Shown here in pieces: positions 1 to 6,100 of a stretch of DNA of 16,328 nt (position 1 is the stretch's first letter; each line of letters begins with the position of its first letter). This DNA comes from Geopsychrobacter sp. (GTDB lineage: Bacteria > Desulfobacterota > Desulfuromonadia > Desulfuromonadales > Geopsychrobacteraceae): positions 1 through 16,328 of the forward strand of contig JAKIUS010000003.1 of NCBI GenBank assembly GCA_021647445.1. Direction: 5' to 3'. The position numbers were made by a program, and so were the translations under genes. The notes below the pieces were generated by a model. The model saw only the letters and a program-made list of their open reading frames with translations. It was not told where the DNA came from and did not search any database.

Positions 1-183
1 ATACTCGTTGAGAATTTTGTAAGCCGCATTGATCCGCCTGATCTGCTCCTCATCGGCGTGCTCCCCCTTGTCTGGATGATAACGGTGGACTAGTTGCCGA
101 TGGCGTTGGCGAACCTTCTTCCAGGTGGTCTGTGGCGGCAAATCGAATGCAGTTAGGGCGGCCTGGAACTCTTTGTAAGTCAT
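1..183 (-). CDS. J-domain (DnaJ-like) protein, partial, C-terminus off the left edge
   Basis: Reading leftward from an ATG at 183, 61 codons stay open to the window edge. The product starts MTYKEFQAALTAF and holds the J-domain core: a basic helix II (KKVRQRHRQLVHRY), the HPD tripeptide followed by K-G, and a helix III ending in INAAYKIL. In J-proteins the HPD loop stimulates the ATPase of an Hsp70 (DnaK) partner in the cytoplasm. The J domain begins at residue 1, so this is a small co-chaperone or the J-domain end of a larger protein, not classical DnaJ, whose helix I sequence is different. The start is supported by a strong ribosome site (AGGAGG, about 189-194) ahead of the ATG. It is divergent from the chimeric gene at 382. 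The family is clear; the specific role and total length cannot be seen. Confidence 0.8.
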   Translation of the reverse strand, partial: MTYKEFQAALTAFDLPPQTTWKKVRQRHRQLVHRYHPDKGEHADEEQIRRINAAYKILNEY

Positions 184-381
184 GGTTCCCTCCTAGGGCA
201 GTACTGAGAAATGCACATATTGCGAGCTGTTGTCCAAGTATAGTCGAAGAGAAAAATGAACAAAAGAGCTGGCGCACGGTAATTGTTTTTCATGTCAAAC
301 TTGCGTTATTAGGGTAATCTGATAGTATCTCCCGGAAACGAAGGGGCAGGCTTGCGATTTATTTTTATGGGAGGGCGATCC

Positions 382-1635
382 ATGGCACGTAAACCCCGTT
401 TACATTTTCCCGGCGCTGTTTATCACGTCACCCTGCACGGTAATGGCAATCAACAGGTCTTCCTCGACGATACTGACCGGACTCGTTTTCTACTGTTTAT
501 TCAGGAAGGGATCGAGAGGTTCGGCCACAAGGTTTATGCTTACTGCCTGCATGCGACTTATCTGCAGTTGGTGATTGAGGTTGTTGATGTCCCGCTTTCT
601 CGGGTTATGCAGCAGCTCGGTTTCCGCTACACCCGCTGGTTTAACGACTGGCACCGGCAGGCTGGGCATCTTTTCCAAGGACGTTATAAAGCGATCCTGA
701 TCGATCCAGAGCGGTATTTGCTCGATCTGGTCCGCGAGGTGCATCGGCAGACCGGGGAGCAGAATCTCTGTTTGGCTGGAGGAGTGGCCCTGAATTGTGT
801 CGCCAACGGGCGCATTCTGCGCGAAGGGCCCTTTCAGCAAATCTGGATTCAGCCTGCCGCCGGTGATGCCGGCGGCGCCTTGGGGGCGGCTTATCTGGCT
901 TATCTGGCACTAGGGGGAGAGCTTCCGCACAAAGGGGACAAGGATCTGATGGCGGGGGCGCTGCTCGGCCCGCAGTATACTGAAACGGAGATGTTGGCAG
1001 CTTTGGTGGATAGCGGGCTCCATTTTGAACGGGTTGAGCCGGAGTTGTTGAATCAGCGACTGGTTGCGGCTCTGGAGGCCGGGAAGGTTGTCGGTAGGTT
1101 TGAGGGGCGGATGGAGTTCGGACCGCGCGCACTGGGTAATCGCAGTATTCTGGCCGATCCGCGGATAGCTGATATGCAGCGACGACTAAATATGAAGGTC
1201 AAATTTCGCGAGGGATTCCGCCCGTTTGCGCCGGCGATTCTGCAGGAGCGTTGTCGTGATTACTTTGACCTTGAGGCCGCAAGCCCCTACATGCTGCTGG
1301 TCAGTTCGATTGCAGCGGCGAGACTGCTGAAGGTCGGCGCAGAGGGGAGTGGTTTAGATAAGTTGCGGGTCCTGCGTTCGACAATACCTGCCGTCACTCA
1401 TATTGATCGATCCGCCCGGGTGCAGACGGTGACAACGACAGGGAATCCCTCTTTTTATGCGCTACTTAAGGCCTTTGAGGCGAAAACTGGTTGCCCGCTG
1501 CTGGTCAACACCAGTTTCAATGTTAAGGATGAGCCGATCGTCTGTTGTCCCGAGGATGCGGTTCGTTGCTTTGTCAAGACCGAGATCGATATACTGGTGC
1601 TGGGACCATTTTGGGTTACGAAGGAGTCGTTATGA
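382..1635 (+). CDS. chimeric ORF: REP-associated transposase N-terminus fused to carbamoyltransferase C-terminus
   Basis: The 417-aa frame has two unrelated parts. Residues 1 to ~116 match the start of REP-associated tyrosine (Y1/IS200-like) transposases: MARKPRLHFPGAVYHV, HGNGNQQVFLDD, then GHLFQGRYKAILID and YLLDLVR. The HUH motif expected after 'YCL' (usually NHxHLL) reads TYLQLV, so the metal-binding histidines are gone, and the catalytic tyrosine region is missing. From ~119 the protein is the C-terminal half of a NodU/CmcH-type carbamoyltransferase: TGEQNLCLAGGVALNC, QPAAGDAGGALGAA, MEFGPRALGNRSILADPR, FRPFAPAIL, LLVNTSFN and DEPIVC. Such enzymes are usually near 600 aa; the N-terminal ~280 residues with the metal-binding histidines are absent, so activity is doubtful. 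An alternative ATG at 352 exists, but GGGAGGG six bases before 382 and the family-typical N-terminus favour 382. The join (about 727-745) gives no frameshift. It is probably a deletion product and effectively a pseudogene, though fully open. Confidence 0.85.
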   Translation: MARKPRLHFPGAVYHVTLHGNGNQQVFLDDTDRTRFLLFIQEGIERFGHKVYAYCLHATYLQLVIEVVDVPLSRVMQQLGFRYTRWFNDWHRQAGHLFQGRYKAILIDPERYLLDLVREVHRQTGEQNLCLAGGVALNCVANGRILREGPFQQIWIQPAAGDAGGALGAAYLAYLALGGELPHKGDKDLMAGALLGPQYTETEMLAALVDSGLHFERVEPELLNQRLVAALEAGKVVGRFEGRMEFGPRALGNRSILADPRIADMQRRLNMKVKFREGFRPFAPAILQERCRDYFDLEAASPYMLLVSSIAAARLLKVGAEGSGLDKLRVLRSTIPAVTHIDRSARVQTVTTTGNPSFYALLKAFEAKTGCPLLVNTSFNVKDEPIVCCPEDAVRCFVKTEIDILVLGPFWVTKESL

Positions 1636-1790
1636 GTTGGTTTTGTACGGTCAGGGATTTTTGGACCTTTGTTCGGCAGCGTAAACAGTTTGTTTTGGCA
1701 CCGATCCTTATTCTGCTGATCTTAATGGCGCTCTTTATTCTGTTGGCCGAGATTCCGGTCTTGACTCCATTTATCTATGCGATTTTTTAA
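1632..1790 (+). CDS. DUF5989-type small membrane protein
   Basis: A 52-aa protein, MSWFCTVRDFWTFVRQRK at its start, followed by one hydrophobic helix (about residues 20-40, VLAPILILLILMALFILLAE) and an end in TPFIYAIF. The aromatic/basic N-terminus ahead of a single membrane span and the Pro-Phe-Ile-Tyr ending fit the DUF5989 family, which is commonly encoded right after carbamoyltransferases in surface polysaccharide and modification clusters. Its function is not known. The ATG overlaps the stop of the preceding gene (ATGA), so it is translationally coupled, and GGAG in AAGGAGTCGTT gives a ribosome site inside that gene. It is the last survivor of a larger cluster: the next genes are on the opposite strand. 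Family assignment comes from pattern and context; moderately sure. Confidence 0.72.
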   Translation: MSWFCTVRDFWTFVRQRKQFVLAPILILLILMALFILLAEIPVLTPFIYAIF

Positions 1791-1846
1791 GCGATCCTGT
1801 CCTGTCTTGTTTTTGCCGAGAGATGACCAAAGATAACGGACTTCTT

Positions 1847-2692
1847 TCATTTCTTGGTGGGCAGGGCTGGCAGTGTGGGTTTTGTCGGGGCATCCATCGC
1901 CAAACGGAATCCGACCGTTTGGTGCCCTGTTGTACGAAATTCCCAGTCTCGCGCTGCAGCGCGTTGCTGGAGCGCAAAATTTTGCCAAGAACCGCCACGT
2001 AGGGTTTTCTTTTCGGTGTCACCGCCTCTCCATGAACGACCATCCGTCGGTGCATCTTTGTAGTTAGGGTGAAGATTGTCGAAGCAGTACTCGGTTACGT
2101 TGCCAGCGGTGTCAAATAGGTTCCATGGATTGGGGCCGAAACGGCCGACCGGGGCCGTTTTATTCTGGAATTCGTTCTTGCCGCAGTCCGCGCAGTGGGC
2201 ATTACCCTTGCCGATGGTGTTCCCCCACCAGTATTCCGTTGTGGTTCCAGCACGGGCGGCATATTCCCATTCGGCTTCAGATGGCAGCCGGAATTGCTGG
2301 CCCGTCTGTTCGCTCAGCCAGATGGCGAAATCTGTGGCCTCATTCCAGGAGACATTAATCACCGGGCGATCCCCTCGGCCCCAACCATCATCACTGGGTT
2401 TCTTTTTATGGGTTGCTGCGCAAAAGGTGTCATATTGGGCGAAGGTGACCTCATATCTTCCCATATAGAATCCTGGCACTGCGACTCGATGAACGGGCTG
2501 TTCCTCTTTCGATCCTTTGCCCGAAATATCCCCCATTGAGAATTCTCCAGCCGGAATGAAAACGAATTCCATACCGGTGGCTGGTTCGACATATCTCTTT
2601 GCCGCCTGAACGAGTGTCGGAGACAGCAGCATAGTCAGCATTAGGCTCAACGTGCAGAGTCGAACAATCTGCTTATGGATGGGATTCATCAT
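1847..2692 (-). CDS. exported formylglycine-generating-enzyme-fold (SUMF1) protein without catalytic cysteines
   Basis: A 281-aa protein. Residues 1-30 are a signal peptide (basic start, LCTLSLMLTMLLSP core, cleavage near VQA-AKR), so it acts outside the cytoplasm. Residues ~41-265 form one FGE-sulfatase/SUMF1 domain: EFVFIPAGEFSMG, YEVTFAQYDTFC, PVINVSWNEATDFAIW, FRLPSEAEWEYAAR, CADC, APVG, NLFDTAGNVTEYC, LRGGSW and VGFRLA. True FGEs carry two active cysteines just after RGGSW; here that stretch is QNFALQQRAAARD, so sulfatase activation is unlikely and a binding or structural role is inferred. The start at 2692 (or 2689, tandem ATGs) follows AAAGGTGA and lies four bases after the stop of the TPR lipoprotein gene, so the two form an operon. 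A farther in-frame ATG at 2725 would overlap that gene and spoil the signal peptide. Confidence 0.88.
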   Translation of the reverse strand: MMNPIHKQIVRLCTLSLMLTMLLSPTLVQAAKRYVEPATGMEFVFIPAGEFSMGDISGKGSKEEQPVHRVAVPGFYMGRYEVTFAQYDTFCAATHKKKPSDDGWGRGDRPVINVSWNEATDFAIWLSEQTGQQFRLPSEAEWEYAARAGTTTEYWWGNTIGKGNAHCADCGKNEFQNKTAPVGRFGPNPWNLFDTAGNVTEYCFDNLHPNYKDAPTDGRSWRGGDTEKKTLRGGSWQNFALQQRAAARDWEFRTTGHQTVGFRLAMDAPTKPTLPALPTKK

Positions 2693-2696
2693 CGGA

Positions 2697-4037
2697 TCAC
2701 CTTTCGCGGGTTTGGGGATGGGCAACTCCCAGTTTTGTCAGATATTCGTCGATACCAGGTTGGTAAATGGGTGACCAAGGCAAGAGTTTCAGTTTGTCAA
2801 CAATCTCCCTAGTTCCTTCAGTATGCCCTATCTTCTGGTCGATTTCAGCCATGTTAAGCAGAATAAATGGATCATCAGGAAATGATTCAGCGGCGAGACT
2901 CAGCATTCTCAGTGCTTCGTCGGGCCGATTTTTTTCTTGAGCCAGTGTGGCTAGTTCCAAGTATTCCAAGGCGAATAGGGGGTCCAGTTCAACGGCTTGG
3001 GTCAGATATTCAAGGGCCTGGTTTCCCTGTTTGAACTGTCGGATAGTCTGATAAAGATCATACTTGATTGTGGCATCTGTGGGAGAGTCTTTTTCCATCT
3101 GTCGGTAAAGCTCAAGGACCTTCTCTTTTTGAAAGAAGTTGGCGAGGTAGAGGGCTTCATTACGGCGGGAGTCGTTTGTTGGCAGCGGCTGATCAAGACG
3201 TTCGGGGTCTTGCAGTAACCGCACAACGAGATCTCCAAGAAAGCGGACCTTAAGGGGAAGATCGCCTGACAGGTTTGCTTGCGATAGGGTGACTGCCATT
3301 ACGGAAAGCCGCTGTGCGCGCAGGGCTTTGAGAGTGGCGTAGAGCAGGGTGTGAAGGGGGGTTTTTATTTCGTTGCTGTACAACGGAGGGAAAAATCCCA
3401 GATCCAGATGGAGCAAGAGGGGCCCTTTCTGGGGAGTAAGGGCGTAAAGTGGAGTGGCTTGCACCGGAACACCGCGTACCTTGCCGATGAAACTGCCATT
3501 CTTCAACTCAAAGGAGGCTGCTTCTTCCTTGGATAGATCATTGGTGCTGAGCATCTGTTGGCGAAAGCTTTCTGCGGAGAGGGTGGTTTCTTTTTTTATT
3601 GGTAGTACCCAGACAACTCGAGAAAAAAGACCGGCCTCGAGCGCAGCGCTGAGGGCCATATGGGGCAGTATTGTTGGATTGGCACTCCTGCTGGTGGCTT
3701 TTTTCTGAAAATCGATCAGATTTCCGTTGAGGGTCAGGGTAACGGCATCTGTTTTAACTTCGGCAGGGATCGGTTGAAGTTGCGGATTCTGCGATAGCAG
3801 TATCAGGGTTGGCTTGGCCCAGGCAAACTCACGCCAGGTCGGAATCGCCTCGGCCGTTGTCTCCACCAGCACCGCTTTGATCGGATACTTCAATAGGGTC
3901 ACAGGCTTGCTGTGGACCTCAGGAAGAGGGCTCAGTTGCACACTGGTACCCGTTTCTTCTTGTGGGGCGTGCGTTTTTTTCTGCCGGCAGCCCAAAAACA
4001 ATAAGGCACAAAGTGTCAGAATCACTGCACGTTTCAT
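2697..4037 (-). CDS. TPR-containing lipoprotein of unknown function
   Basis: A 446-aa protein that starts with a lipoprotein signal: MKRAVILTLCALLFLGC, lipobox LFLGC with the lipidated cysteine at residue 17, so it should be membrane-anchored outside the cytoplasm. Residues ~40-280 show no family that I recognise; they are mixed alpha/beta in character. Residues ~293-420 are tetratricopeptide-like repeats (NEALYLANFFQKEKVLELYR, ALEYLTQAVELDP, LEYLELATLAQEK, ALRMLSLAAESFPDDP), a protein-protein interaction scaffold. The start is backed by GGAGA (CTGGAGATTTC) eight bases upstream and by a promoter-like site at 4068-4096. It is the first gene of an operon with the SUMF1-fold protein that follows by four bases, so the TPR lipoprotein and the secreted SUMF1-fold protein may form an envelope complex (inference). 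Confidence 0.8.
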   Translation of the reverse strand: MKRAVILTLCALLFLGCRQKKTHAPQEETGTSVQLSPLPEVHSKPVTLLKYPIKAVLVETTAEAIPTWREFAWAKPTLILLSQNPQLQPIPAEVKTDAVTLTLNGNLIDFQKKATSRSANPTILPHMALSAALEAGLFSRVVWVLPIKKETTLSAESFRQQMLSTNDLSKEEAASFELKNGSFIGKVRGVPVQATPLYALTPQKGPLLLHLDLGFFPPLYSNEIKTPLHTLLYATLKALRAQRLSVMAVTLSQANLSGDLPLKVRFLGDLVVRLLQDPERLDQPLPTNDSRRNEALYLANFFQKEKVLELYRQMEKDSPTDATIKYDLYQTIRQFKQGNQALEYLTQAVELDPLFALEYLELATLAQEKNRPDEALRMLSLAAESFPDDPFILLNMAEIDQKIGHTEGTREIVDKLKLLPWSPIYQPGIDEYLTKLGVAHPQTRER

Positions 4038-4067
4038 GAAATCTCCAGAGAATAATTTTAGAGGCTG

Positions 4068-4096
4068 ATTATAAAGGAAAAGTGAGGGGACGTGAA
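4068..4096 (-). promoter_or_regulatory. sigma70-like promoter of the TPR lipoprotein operon
   Basis: On the minus strand a perfect TATAAT (4068-4073) lies 17 bases downstream of TTCACG (4091-4096), a 4/6 match to TTGACA. The start codon at 4037 is about 30 bases farther on. The spacing and the perfect -10 element make it believable; there is no experimental support. Confidence 0.5.
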
Positions 4097-4161
4097 GAAT
4101 TTTAGGGCAGATGAATTGAAATTAGTGCTTTGACCGGGGGGATGGTTCGATGGCAGTGGGC

Positions 4162-4503
4162 TTACAGCTTTTCTTGGCCTAAAATGTATTCGACCTGCTG
4201 CTGTAGGGCCGGGATCTTGTGCATGACAATATCCCAGACCAGCTCAAGATCGACGCTGAAGTACCGGTGAATCAGCCTATTTCTGGTTGCTGCCATCTTT
4301 CGCCATTCAACGTTTGGATATTTTTCTTGCATGTCTATAGAGATGTTTTTAACTGCTTCCCCGATGATTTCAAGGCTGCGGATAAAAGCACGCTGTAGGA
4401 TTGGGTCCTGTTGGAATTTATCAAACCCGGTATTTGTCGAGTTCTCGATGATAAATTGAGTCTCATCAAGTATATGATGCAGATAGTTAATGGATTGTTT
4501 CAT
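4162..4503 (-). CDS. hepT: HepT-like toxin (DUF86 ribonuclease), partner of MntA
   Basis: A 113-aa all-helical protein starting MKQSINYLHHILDETQFI. It has the HEPN/DUF86 RX4HXY motif at residues 74-81 (RNRLIHRY), with GEAVKNIS upstream as usual for the family. In characterised systems HepT is an RNA-cleaving HEPN toxin that is silenced when MntA AMPylates the tyrosine of this motif. I chose the ATG at 4503, which overlaps the end of mntA by 17 bases; a GTG at 4515 in the same frame would add four residues and overlap more. The ribosome site is weak (AAGTGAAG), so translation probably depends on coupling to mntA. All key residues are present, so it is probably functional. Confidence 0.88.
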   Translation of the reverse strand: MKQSINYLHHILDETQFIIENSTNTGFDKFQQDPILQRAFIRSLEIIGEAVKNISIDMQEKYPNVEWRKMAATRNRLIHRYFSVDLELVWDIVMHKIPALQQQVEYILGQEKL

Positions 4504-4786
4504 ATTGAACTTCACTTAGAATTTGTTTTTTGAGGTGGGGGCTGAGTGACTCAAGGGTCAATAGATCAACTTTTTTGTTGAACAAATCTTCAAGAAAAAA
4601 GCACAGGTCGATGTAATTGTCATAATTCTTTTTCCCTTGAACAAATTCGACAAGAAAATCAAGGTCACTTTCAGCGGTCGCATCACCACGAGACTGAGAG
4701 CCAAAAAGTCCGATCTGATGGACTCCAAGTTGGCTCAATCGAGCGCTATTTTGACGAATAACTTTGAATATTTCTTTTGCACTCAT
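4487..4786 (-). CDS. mntA: MntA-like minimal nucleotidyltransferase antitoxin
   Basis: A 99-aa protein, MSAKEIFKVIRQNSARLSQL at its start. It has the complete GSX10DXD nucleotidyltransferase motif (GLFGSQSRGDATAESDLD; Gly29-Ser30 and Asp41/Asp43), followed by the typical KKVDLLTLESL strand with the third acidic residue. In studied MntA-HepT pairs this enzyme transfers AMP from ATP to the HepT toxin and so neutralises it. The start is set by a strong AGGAGG (about 4791-4796) in front of the ATG; upstream in-frame codons to 4918 lack a ribosome site and family similarity. It overlaps hepT by 17 bases, the usual antitoxin-first order. A minus-strand promoter-like pair lies directly upstream. Confidence 0.9.
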   Translation of the reverse strand: MSAKEIFKVIRQNSARLSQLGVHQIGLFGSQSRGDATAESDLDFLVEFVQGKKNYDNYIDLCFFLEDLFNKKVDLLTLESLSPHLKKQILSEVQYETIH

Positions 4787-4803
4787 ACTAACCTCCTGTT
4801 GGA

Positions 4804-4833
4804 ATTCTAGCAGATGCGGTGCAGGCGTGCCAG
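4804..4833 (-). promoter_or_regulatory. possible promoter of mntA-hepT
   Basis: Minus-strand TAGAAT (4804-4809, 5/6 to consensus) lies 18 bases after CTGGCA (4828-4833, 4/6). Transcription would begin only ~10 bases before the start codon, just upstream of the AGGAGG ribosome site, giving a very short leader. Plausible, but based only on pattern matching. Confidence 0.35.
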
Positions 4834-4921
4834 AAATAAGGAGATGCTTGGACACCCGTGTTTGAATGGTGGCCTTCAGGCTGATCTTGCTGAGCCGCAA
4901 AGACGCAGAGAACTGCAATGT

Positions 4922-4960
4922 TAACCCCGGTTGCCCACTTCTTAGAGCGAACGACGGATG
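4922..4960. repeat. 39-bp direct repeat, copy 1 (contains the 3' end of the broken ParE-type toxin gene)
   Basis: Positions 4922-4960 match 6491-6529 with only two mismatches (inner bases 4927-4928 CC versus 6496-6497 AT); the last 32 bases, from GGTTGCCCACTT to ACGACGGATG, are identical. On the minus strand this copy encodes the last residues of the ParE-type toxin (I-R-R-S-L) with its TAA stop and about 20 bases beyond. Flanking sequences of the two copies do not match. Confidence 0.95.
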
Positions 4961-5265
4961 AGGATTTGGTCCAGATCTCTGCGGCTGTCAATGCATGCCA
5001 AAATATGGATGTTGGCGCCCTGTGTTTTGTAGAGTATCTGGTAAGGGGGAATGATAATTTCTAGAATGTCTTGTATTCCCATTGGCGCGAGTTCGGGCAG
5101 CCTGTGTCCTCGCGCGGGAAGGTCTTTCAGGCTGCGAGCTGCTTTTTCAAGCTTGGTCATGAGCTGTTTGGCTTTTTTCTAACCATCTTTGAGGGTAACA
5201 AACTGATAAAGCTCAAACAGATCCGCCAAGAAGTCGGGCGCGAGAATGATCTGGCATTTTTTCAT
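4942..5265 (-). pseudogene. ParE/RelE-type toxin gene interrupted by an in-frame amber stop
   Basis: From an ATG at 5265, overlapping the stop of the Phd antitoxin gene as ATGA, the frame encodes 28 residues (MKKCQIILAPDFLADLFELY...LKDG), meets TAG at 5179-5181, then continues in the same frame for 78 residues (KKAKQLMTKLEKAARSL...LPARGHRLPEL...IIIPPYQILYKTQGANIHILACI...DLDQILIRRSL). Read through the TAG, the ~107-codon product has the full ParE/RelE layout: two N-terminal helices, then the beta-sheet with PYQILYK and the final CIDSRRDLDQIL. This family inhibits gyrase or cleaves mRNA on ribosomes. A single nonsense change therefore inactivated the toxin; restart at the ATG at 5160 would give 72 aa without the first helix. 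The antitoxin is intact. A sequencing error is possible but cannot be judged here. Confidence 0.85.
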
Positions 5266-5549
5266 TTCGGCTGGTCTTGTTGATTGATTTTTTTCCAGAG
5301 GTCCGTAAACCCTTCGTCGAGCGATTTGCCTTGGCCATTGCGGATGCTGCGTTCTCCTTGGGCGACAAGTTGTAGTAGGGCAGTCGTTTCTTTGATGCGT
5401 TCATATTGACGGATACCCATAACAACAGCGCGGGCCTCACCGTTTTGCGTAATGATGAGTGAAGTCCCCTGTTCTTCGAGGTTTTTTAACACTTCGGCAG
5501 AATGGGATTTGAAGTAGGTGATTGGTTTGACCGTTTCACTCAGTTTCAT
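5262..5549 (-). CDS. Phd/YefM-family antitoxin
   Basis: A 95-aa protein, MKLSETVKPITYFKSHSAEVL at its start, with the Phd/YefM fold: ITYFKSHSAEVLKNLEE, then the beta-hairpin LIITQNGEARAVVMGIRQYE, followed by a C-terminal helix and basic tail that would wrap the toxin. Members bind operator DNA as dimers through the N-terminal part and neutralise RelE/ParE-type toxins through the C-terminal part. The gene overlaps the start of the amber-interrupted toxin by four bases, the normal layout of such modules. The start follows CGGAGT about ten bases upstream. Although its own toxin gene is broken, the antitoxin frame is whole; it might still act as a repressor or cross-neutralise a related toxin (inference). 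Confidence 0.9.
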   Translation of the reverse strand: MKLSETVKPITYFKSHSAEVLKNLEEQGTSLIITQNGEARAVVMGIRQYERIKETTALLQLVAQGERSIRNGQGKSLDEGFTDLWKKINQQDQPK

Positions 5550-5653
5550 CGCAGAAACTCCGAGTCTGGTTGGGGCGGAATAAATGACTTTGTACAGCTT
5601 AGCGAAGATTTAATTCGGTTGCAATTCAGTTTTTGACTAAAATAAATACATGG

Positions 5654-5803
5654 TCAGTAATTTGCCGCGATTCCTGCCGGAATAATCCCTGACCCGTCGA
5701 ATTCATAGTTCTTGTGCGTTTTGTTGCGGATGGCGCTGTGAAGTGGATTTGGTGTGACAACGTCAACTTTTTTGCCCAACTTTTCAGAGTTTTCGATAGC
5801 CGT
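5654..5803 (-). pseudogene. remnant of an MNT-type nucleotidyltransferase (C-terminal fragment)
   Basis: Immediately after the RelE-like toxin stop and in the same frame, 49 sense codons run to a TGA at 5654-5656: TAIENSEKLGKKVDVVTPNP, then LHSAIRNKTHKNYEFDG. The pattern [EK]xLGKKVDVVTPxxLHxxIR is the typical late strand and helix of MNT-domain nucleotidyltransferases (compare KKVDLLTLESLSPHLKKQIL in the intact mntA nearby). There is no start codon and no GSX10DXD motif, so only the tail survives. It looks like a decayed antitoxin gene whose front was replaced by the AbrB/RelE-like module. A different-frame 66-codon ORF covers this stretch, but its product has no family features. Confidence 0.7.
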
Positions 5804-6100
5804 TCACTTGCGGTAGGCTTTGTCATGTTGGGTATGCAGGCTTATGAGAATCAGGGTGGGGCCGTTGATCAGGCAGGCAATGGCTCGGGTGCTGCCAGTG
5901 ACCCTTAACGAATAGAGCTGTTGCCCGGTTGATGGTTCAACCATTCCGTGTAGTTTTTCAAAATTCAGACCGGAATATTGCCATAGTTCAGGCAGGTTGA
6001 GTGATTGTAACAGCTTGAGCATTTTTGCCGCTGATTTACGTACCGGAAGCTCGGCCTTCATGACTGCTTCATCGAACAGGGGGCGGATCTCAATCTTCAC
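5804..6100 (-). CDS. RelE/HigB-like toxin
   Basis: A 98-aa protein starting (GTG) MKIEIRPLFDEAVMKAELPV. The middle part LNLPELWQYSGLNFEKLHGM and the ending LYSLRVTGSTRAIACL...LILISLHTQHDKAYRK match RelE/HigB-type toxins, in which a basic residue after 'RVTGSTR' and the final 'LHxxHDKAY' are conserved. These proteins are mRNA interferases that act on ribosomes. The GTG overlaps the end of the AbrB-type antitoxin gene by 11 bases, with AAGGTGG five bases ahead, which supports this start and translational coupling. The frame is intact. Right after its stop the same frame continues as a nucleotidyltransferase remnant, a sign that this module was inserted into older TA sequence. Confidence 0.82.
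   Translation of the reverse strand: MKIEIRPLFDEAVMKAELPVRKSAAKMLKLLQSLNLPELWQYSGLNFEKLHGMVEPSTGQQLYSLRVTGSTRAIACLINGPTLILISLHTQHDKAYRK

Noticed and set aside
132..317. 61-codon plus-strand ORF at the left end
   Set aside because: Its first third is antisense to the J-domain coding sequence and the rest has no features or ribosome site.
641..1132. 163-codon minus-strand ORF opposite the chimeric gene
   Set aside because: The product is proline/arginine-rich with no family features and lies antisense to strong transposase and carbamoyltransferase coding sequence; a codon-bias shadow.
5179..5181. Amber codon as a pyrrolysine site
   Set aside because: ParE/RelE toxins are not known to need pyrrolysine, and no pyl genes are in the window; a nonsense mutation is simpler.
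5626..5826. 66-codon minus-strand ORF after the RelE-like toxin
   Set aside because: No recognisable product; the overlapping frame gives a clear nucleotidyltransferase tail, which explains the stretch better.
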